From CAYONM01 sp964405325 (GTDB lineage: Bacteria > Planctomycetota > UBA11346): a DNA stretch of 18,969 bases. The position numbers and the translations under genes were made by a program. Shown piece by piece: positions 14,710 through 18,969 of the stretch. The notes under the pieces were generated by a model. That model was not told the DNA's origin. It worked only from the letters and a program-made list of their open reading frames with translations, and made no database searches. The stretch spans positions 1-18,969 of the forward strand of contig CAYONM010000049.1 of NCBI GenBank assembly GCA_964405325.1, in the 5' to 3' direction. How positions within the stretch are numbered: the stretch's first letter is position 1; every line of letters starts with the position of its first letter.

Positions 14710-17700
14710 ATGAACCTTCGCTACAATGGTCACTTGGTGTCCCAAGGCACCGGCGCCCTGAACGACAACCTCTACCGCGAAGTCTTCGCCTTCCTGGTCA
14801 TAGCCGGAGCTGGCTCCCAGGCGGAGGCCGGCAGTCAAGTGGCGCTGTTTGGGCTGTGTTTCATGCTGCCCTTCATTCTTATGGCGCCACTGGCTGGCTG
14901 CCTGAGCGACCGGCTACCCCCACACTGGCTGCTGCGCGGCATCCGGGTGGTGGAACCGCTACTCTGCGCCCTGGGGGCAAGCGCCATCGCCACTGGCTCC
15001 ACCGGTTTCATGATGGCGTCCATTGCCGCCTTCGGCATGCAAAGCGCCCTCTTCAGCCCGCTGAAATATGCCATTGTCCCCGACTTGGTCGCTGACCGAC
15101 AGTTGGATGTCGCCAACGGCCGGCTCTCGGCCGCTACCCAGGTAGCCATCCTCTTGGGCATGATCCTGGCCATGTGCGGCGATGGCGAGCTGTTGCAGGG
15201 TACCGTGTTTGCCAGCTGGCCGCCCGCGACCACCGTGCTGCTGATCAGCCTTGGGTTTTCCCTGTTGGGCATCCGTATGGTTTGGCGCATCGGAAAAATG
15301 CAGCCACGCAATCCGCAAACTCCGATCCGTCCGTTCAGCTGGTGGCAGCAGATCTCAGTACTGCATGCCGACCGCCGGCTGTGGCTACCGGCCATCGGCC
15401 TGGCTGGTTTCTGGGCCGTTGCTGCGGTCATCAACGTGGTCATGAAAACCGTGGCCACGCATCAATTCGGCGCCGGATTGAGCGAGAATGCGCAACTGGC
15501 CGTGGGTCTTGGACTGGCTATCGGCCTGAGCTCCTTGCTGACACCACTGCTGAATGTGCGACGGAGTCCGGCCGCGCTGCCGCTGATCAGCGTCGGCGGC
15601 CTGGGGGTGTCGCTGTTCTGCAGCAGTCTGGCGGCGCAAAACGACAACTATACCGGCTTTGTCGGTTGGCTGTATACGGCCGCGGCCTTTATCGCCTGGT
15701 GGCCGGTGTGCATGAACGTGCTGCTGCAACGACGCTCACCCGTGGAAATCCGCGGTCGGGTGTTCGCGGGCATCGCGCTTCTTGGCAACCTAGGTGTCAT
15801 CATCGGGTTCTCACTGATGGCGGTCCTCAGCAGTTACCTGCCATCAGCGCTGACTCTGCAGCTGATCGCAGTAGCCATCGGCGGTGGCCTGGCCATCGGC
15901 TTGCTGCGGCACTGGCGCAGCCTGGCGGCCTGGGTCTGCCTGGTGCCTTTGCGCGTGCTGTTCCGCGTCGAGGAACACCACCTCGATCGCGTCCCCGAAC
16001 AGGGTGGTGTGCTGCTGATCGCCAATCACTTGTCCTTCGCCGATGGCCTGATTCTGACCCTGGCCGCCCCCCGGCCGGTGCGTTTCCTGGTCCACTCGCC
16101 CTATATGCGCATGCCGATCATTGGCTTTTTCATGCGTTCCGCCGGCTGCGTGGCAATAGACGGCAGCGGCTCACGCCGGGCCCTGGTGGACAGCATCCGG
16201 CAGGCTGGTGAGCTGCTGCGTGCTGGCGAGGCCGTGTGCATTTTCCCCGAAGGGCGCTTGAGCCGCTCCGGTGGACCGGGCAGCTTTGGCAAAGGCTCGG
16301 TTCGCATTGCTTCGGAAACCGGTGTCCCAATCGTGCCGGTGGCCCTGGACGGCCTGATGGGCTCGGTGTTCAGTCGCTCCGGCTGGCGCTATGGCAGCTG
16401 GCTTCACCGGAGGGTGCGCGTGGTGGTCGGCGAGCTGCTGCCAGCCGACACGCCCCTCTGGCAACAGCGGCAGCACATCTGCGAACGGCTGACCGAAGCC
16501 CGTGAGCTACGCGCCGCCGCCAGTCGGCACACCCTGGCCAGCCGCGCCCTGACGAGCCTGCGTCGGCGCTGGTCGCAGACAGTGATCGCCGATGCCGATG
16601 GCAGTCTGACCGGCGGCAAACTCCTGATCGCGGCCCACGCCCTGTACCGCCTGCTGCCACTGGAGCGGGACGAACACACGGTTGGTGTGCTACTGCCAGC
16701 CGGGCGTGGCGGCAGCATCGTCAACCTGGCGCTGGCCATGGGCGGCCACTGCGCGGTCAACGCCAATCCCACCACCGGCCCCGACGGCGTTGCCGAGCAA
16801 TTCCGCCGGGCCGGGGTCCGTACCGTGATCAACGCCAAGGCCTACAGCAAACGTTTCGGCATCACTGAACTGCCACAACGCTTGCTGGAAATCCGTGAGT
16901 TGCTGCCGCAACTGGGCCGCTGGCGCCTGATTCGCGCCGCCATCGCCACACGCCTGCTGCCGGCTGCCTGGCTGTTGAAGCAACAGCGGGCCGATGCCGA
17001 CGCGCAATGGCTGTTCTCCTCCGGCTCCACCGGCAAAGCCAAGGCCGTGGCCCTGACGCATCGCCAGATTCTGAGCAACATCGATGCCGCCATCGAACAC
17101 CTGGGCGCGGCACCCGATCAGGATCGCCTGTTCAGTGCCCTGCCACTGTTCCACTGCTTCGGCCTGAATACCAGCATGTGGCTCTGCCTTTGCAGCAACA
17201 TCACCTCTATCGCTCACGTCGATCCCCGGGACGGCAAAACCATAGGCCGGCTGATTCAGGAACATGGCGCCACTTTCCTGGTCAGCACGCCCACCTTCCT
17301 GCGTTCGAATTTGCGCCGCGCCAGCGCCGAACAGCTGGCCAGCCTGCGCTTTGCGGTGGTCGGCGCCGAGCGCTGTCCGGAGGATCTGCATGTACATTGC
17401 GCCGAACACTACCGCTTTGAACTACTGGAAGGCTACGGCGCCACCGAATTGTCACCGGTGGTCGCATGCAATCAGCCAGCCCCCTTGGGCGCGCACGACG
17501 TGGTGCATCGTCAGGGTTCGGTGGGGCGCACCCTACCGGGCGTCAGCCTCCGGATCGTCGATATCGACAGCGGCGAGCCACTGCCACCCGGCGCAGAGGG
17601 CCTGATCCTACTACGTTCGCCAAGCCTGATGCGCGCCTATGCCGATGACGCCGAGACCACCGGAAAAGCGGTCCAGGATGGCTGGTATCACAGTGGCGAT

Positions 17701-18087
17701 GTTGGTCATACGGACGAGGCCGGCTTCTTGCATCTGACCGCCCGACTGTCGCGCTTCGCCAAAATCGGTGGCGAAATGGTCCCGCTGGACCGCGTCGAAG
17801 AAGCGCTGCGTGCGCACCTGCCCGCCAGCGAAACCGAGCCGGAACAACAATTGGCGGTGACCGCTGTCGCCGATACAGGCCGCGGGGAACGCCTGCTGGT
17901 CCTGCACACCCGCGCCGATCTCGACGCTCAGACGGTTTTGGCTGGAACCAAGGTACTGCCACCACTGTTCCGGCCCAAGCTAGATGACTGCCACTTGGTG
18001 GACGAGCTGCCAAACCTGCCGACCGGCAAACGCGATCTGGCCGGCTTGAAACAACTTGCCGAGGAGCTGACAGCAGATCCCTCGTAA
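14710..18087 (+). CDS. aas: LplT-PlsC-Aas fusion: lysophospholipid transporter, acyltransferase and acyl-ACP synthetase
   Basis: This 1125-residue inner-membrane protein joins three activities of the lysophospholipid repair cycle. Residues 1-405 are a 12-helix MFS domain like LplT, which flips lysophospholipid inward. Residues 415-600 are a PlsC-type acyltransferase with NHxSFAD (H440, D445) and FPEGRLS (E514-R516). Residues 620-1125 are an AMP-forming acyl-activating domain with FSSGSTGKAKA (769-779), GYGATE (908-913), GWYHSGD (991-997) and the catalytic Lys1107 in PTGKRD. All three sets of key residues are intact. E. coli uses two proteins, LplT and Aas, from one operon; here they are one chain. 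ATG 14710 has AAGGA seven bases upstream. The cyclophilin gene follows after 59 bases, same strand. Confidence 0.95.
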   Translation: MNLRYNGHLVSQGTGALNDNLYREVFAFLVIAGAGSQAEAGSQVALFGLCFMLPFILMAPLAGCLSDRLPPHWLLRGIRVVEPLLCALGASAIATGSTGFMMASIAAFGMQSALFSPLKYAIVPDLVADRQLDVANGRLSAATQVAILLGMILAMCGDGELLQGTVFASWPPATTVLLISLGFSLLGIRMVWRIGKMQPRNPQTPIRPFSWWQQISVLHADRRLWLPAIGLAGFWAVAAVINVVMKTVATHQFGAGLSENAQLAVGLGLAIGLSSLLTPLLNVRRSPAALPLISVGGLGVSLFCSSLAAQNDNYTGFVGWLYTAAAFIAWWPVCMNVLLQRRSPVEIRGRVFAGIALLGNLGVIIGFSLMAVLSSYLPSALTLQLIAVAIGGGLAIGLLRHWRSLAAWVCLVPLRVLFRVEEHHLDRVPEQGGVLLIANHLSFADGLILTLAAPRPVRFLVHSPYMRMPIIGFFMRSAGCVAIDGSGSRRALVDSIRQAGELLRAGEAVCIFPEGRLSRSGGPGSFGKGSVRIASETGVPIVPVALDGLMGSVFSRSGWRYGSWLHRRVRVVVGELLPADTPLWQQRQHICERLTEARELRAAASRHTLASRALTSLRRRWSQTVIADADGSLTGGKLLIAAHALYRLLPLERDEHTVGVLLPAGRGGSIVNLALAMGGHCAVNANPTTGPDGVAEQFRRAGVRTVINAKAYSKRFGITELPQRLLEIRELLPQLGRWRLIRAAIATRLLPAAWLLKQQRADADAQWLFSSGSTGKAKAVALTHRQILSNIDAAIEHLGAAPDQDRLFSALPLFHCFGLNTSMWLCLCSNITSIAHVDPRDGKTIGRLIQEHGATFLVSTPTFLRSNLRRASAEQLASLRFAVVGAERCPEDLHVHCAEHYRFELLEGYGATELSPVVACNQPAPLGAHDVVHRQGSVGRTLPGVSLRIVDIDSGEPLPPGAEGLILLRSPSLMRAYADDAETTGKAVQDGWYHSGDVGHTDEAGFLHLTARLSRFAKIGGEMVPLDRVEEALRAHLPASETEPEQQLAVTAVADTGRGERLLVLHTRADLDAQTVLAGTKVLPPLFRPKLDDCHLVDELPNLPTGKRDLAGLKQLAEELTADPS

Positions 18088-18146
18088 GAACCCAGCTTGC
18101 CTGAGCGTCTTTCCGCCCACGCTGCCGATCTGCCTTGGAGACCCCT

Positions 18147-18944
18147 ATGCTTCGCACCCTGCTCTGCCTGCTGCTCGCCACCAGCCTGATGGCTGTCGAT
18201 CACCCCCAGGCGGTGATCAGCACCAACCACGGTGACATAACAGTGGAACTCTTCGCCGACCAGACCCCCGAGACGGTGGCAAATTTCCTTGGCTTGGCCA
18301 CTGGTGAGAAGACCTGGACCCACCCGCGCAGCGGCGAACCGAGCAACGATCCCTATTACGAGGGCCTGACCTTTCACCGGGTGATCGATGGCTTCATGAT
18401 CCAGGGCGGCTGCCCGCTAGGCACCGGAACCGGCGATCCGGGCTACCAGTTCGCTGACGAGATCAATGCCAGCTCCCTGGGCCTGGACGAGCAGTCCATC
18501 TTCGTCAACGGCCAGCCGGAGATCCGCATGTACGGCCGTGAGCTCCAGCAACTGATCATGCCCAAGCTGCAGCGGCAGGGCCTGATGGACCCCGCCAAAC
18601 GGCAAGAACTGCAGCAGGCCTTCTTTCAGGAGGCGCAATCCTACAAGGACTGGTCGGTCAAACGCCTGTACGAAGCGATCGGCTATCGCTACCGCGAAGA
18701 CCTACCGGAGAGCACCGGCATGCTGCGCGGCACCCTGGCCATGGCCAACTCCGGCCCCAACACCAACGGCAGCCAGTTCTTCATCAATCTGGTCGACAAC
18801 GAATACCTGACCGGCAAGCATACGGTCTTTGCCAAGGTGATCGACGGCATGGCGGTGGTCGACGCCATCGCCAAGGTGCCGACCGGCGCCCAGAACAAAC
18901 CGAGCAAACCAGTCGTGATCGAAAGCATCCAACCGGTCGAGTGA
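18147..18944 (+). CDS. Exported cyclophilin-type peptidyl-prolyl isomerase with large insertion
   Basis: Cyclophilins speed cis-trans isomerisation of X-Pro bonds. Residues 1-16 form a hydrophobic signal-like segment ending near MAVDHP, so export to the periplasm is likely. The catalytic elements are present: FHRVIDGFMIQGG (76-88, with R78, F83, Q86), GTLAMAN (195-201), NTNGSQFFI (205-213) and LTGKHTVFAKV (221-231). Between ADEINA (103-108) and GMLRGTL (191-197) lies about 80 residues, where E. coli PpiB has about 10. The extra part is charged and mostly helical with a Glu/Gln-rich middle. ATG 18147 has GGAG six bases upstream; the frame is open four codons earlier from a TTG. It lies 59 bases after the acyltransferase fusion and may share its transcript. 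Confidence 0.93.
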   Translation: MLRTLLCLLLATSLMAVDHPQAVISTNHGDITVELFADQTPETVANFLGLATGEKTWTHPRSGEPSNDPYYEGLTFHRVIDGFMIQGGCPLGTGTGDPGYQFADEINASSLGLDEQSIFVNGQPEIRMYGRELQQLIMPKLQRQGLMDPAKRQELQQAFFQEAQSYKDWSVKRLYEAIGYRYREDLPESTGMLRGTLAMANSGPNTNGSQFFINLVDNEYLTGKHTVFAKVIDGMAVVDAIAKVPTGAQNKPSKPVVIESIQPVE

Positions 18945-18969
18945 GTCGCAGCAAGCATACCAACTGATG

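Noticed and set aside
15174..16211. A 345-codon plus-strand frame inside the acyltransferase fusion
   Set aside because: It lies in another frame of a gene with intact motifs throughout and gives an Arg/Gly/Pro-rich non-protein-like translation.

Overview
This window comes from a GC-rich (about 60% by eye) Gram-negative bacterium. Supporting signs are a lipoprotein signal peptide, a SEDS glycosyltransferase, clear Shine-Dalgarno sequences before most genes and CCA-encoding tRNAs. The zinc-free L31, the three-domain LplT-PlsC-Aas fusion and the GC-rich coding style would fit a planctomycete or another deep-branching lineage. That placement is a weak inference; no single gene here fixes the phylum.

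Layout. Bases 1-104 form a 16-bp perfect inverted repeat whose loop carries a G-quadruplex-type sequence. Bases 133-2469 (minus) encode a 778-residue acidic coiled-coil protein of unknown function with a duplicated C-terminal module. Bases 2707-2902 hold tRNA-Val(UAC) and tRNA-Asp(GUC), followed by a strong terminator and about 400 bp with no gene. Next on the minus strand are a small lipoprotein (3360-4055) and a RodA/FtsW-family gene (4281-5513). On the plus strand follow an SLC13/DASS-type transporter, a stand-alone receiver protein, and a 96-residue protein that looks like the isolated N-terminal domain of a type II secretion F (GspF/PilC) protein plus one membrane helix.

From 14013 down to 7888 (minus) lies a translation and replication block: rpsT, rpsF, ssb, rpsR, rplI, rpmE (type B), then a T-tract terminator, prfA and metG. 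A structured rpsF leader resembles the S6:S18 autoregulatory RNA. From 14710 to 18944 (plus) a 1125-residue lysophospholipid transporter/acyltransferase/acyl-ACP synthetase fusion precedes an exported cyclophilin with a large internal insertion.

Most of the window is housekeeping. The items worth following are the inverted-repeat/G4 element at the left edge, the unknown 778-residue protein, the orphan GspF-N protein (possibly leaderless), the cyclophilin insertion, and the rpsF leader. I see no CRISPR array, transposase, phage gene or defence system.
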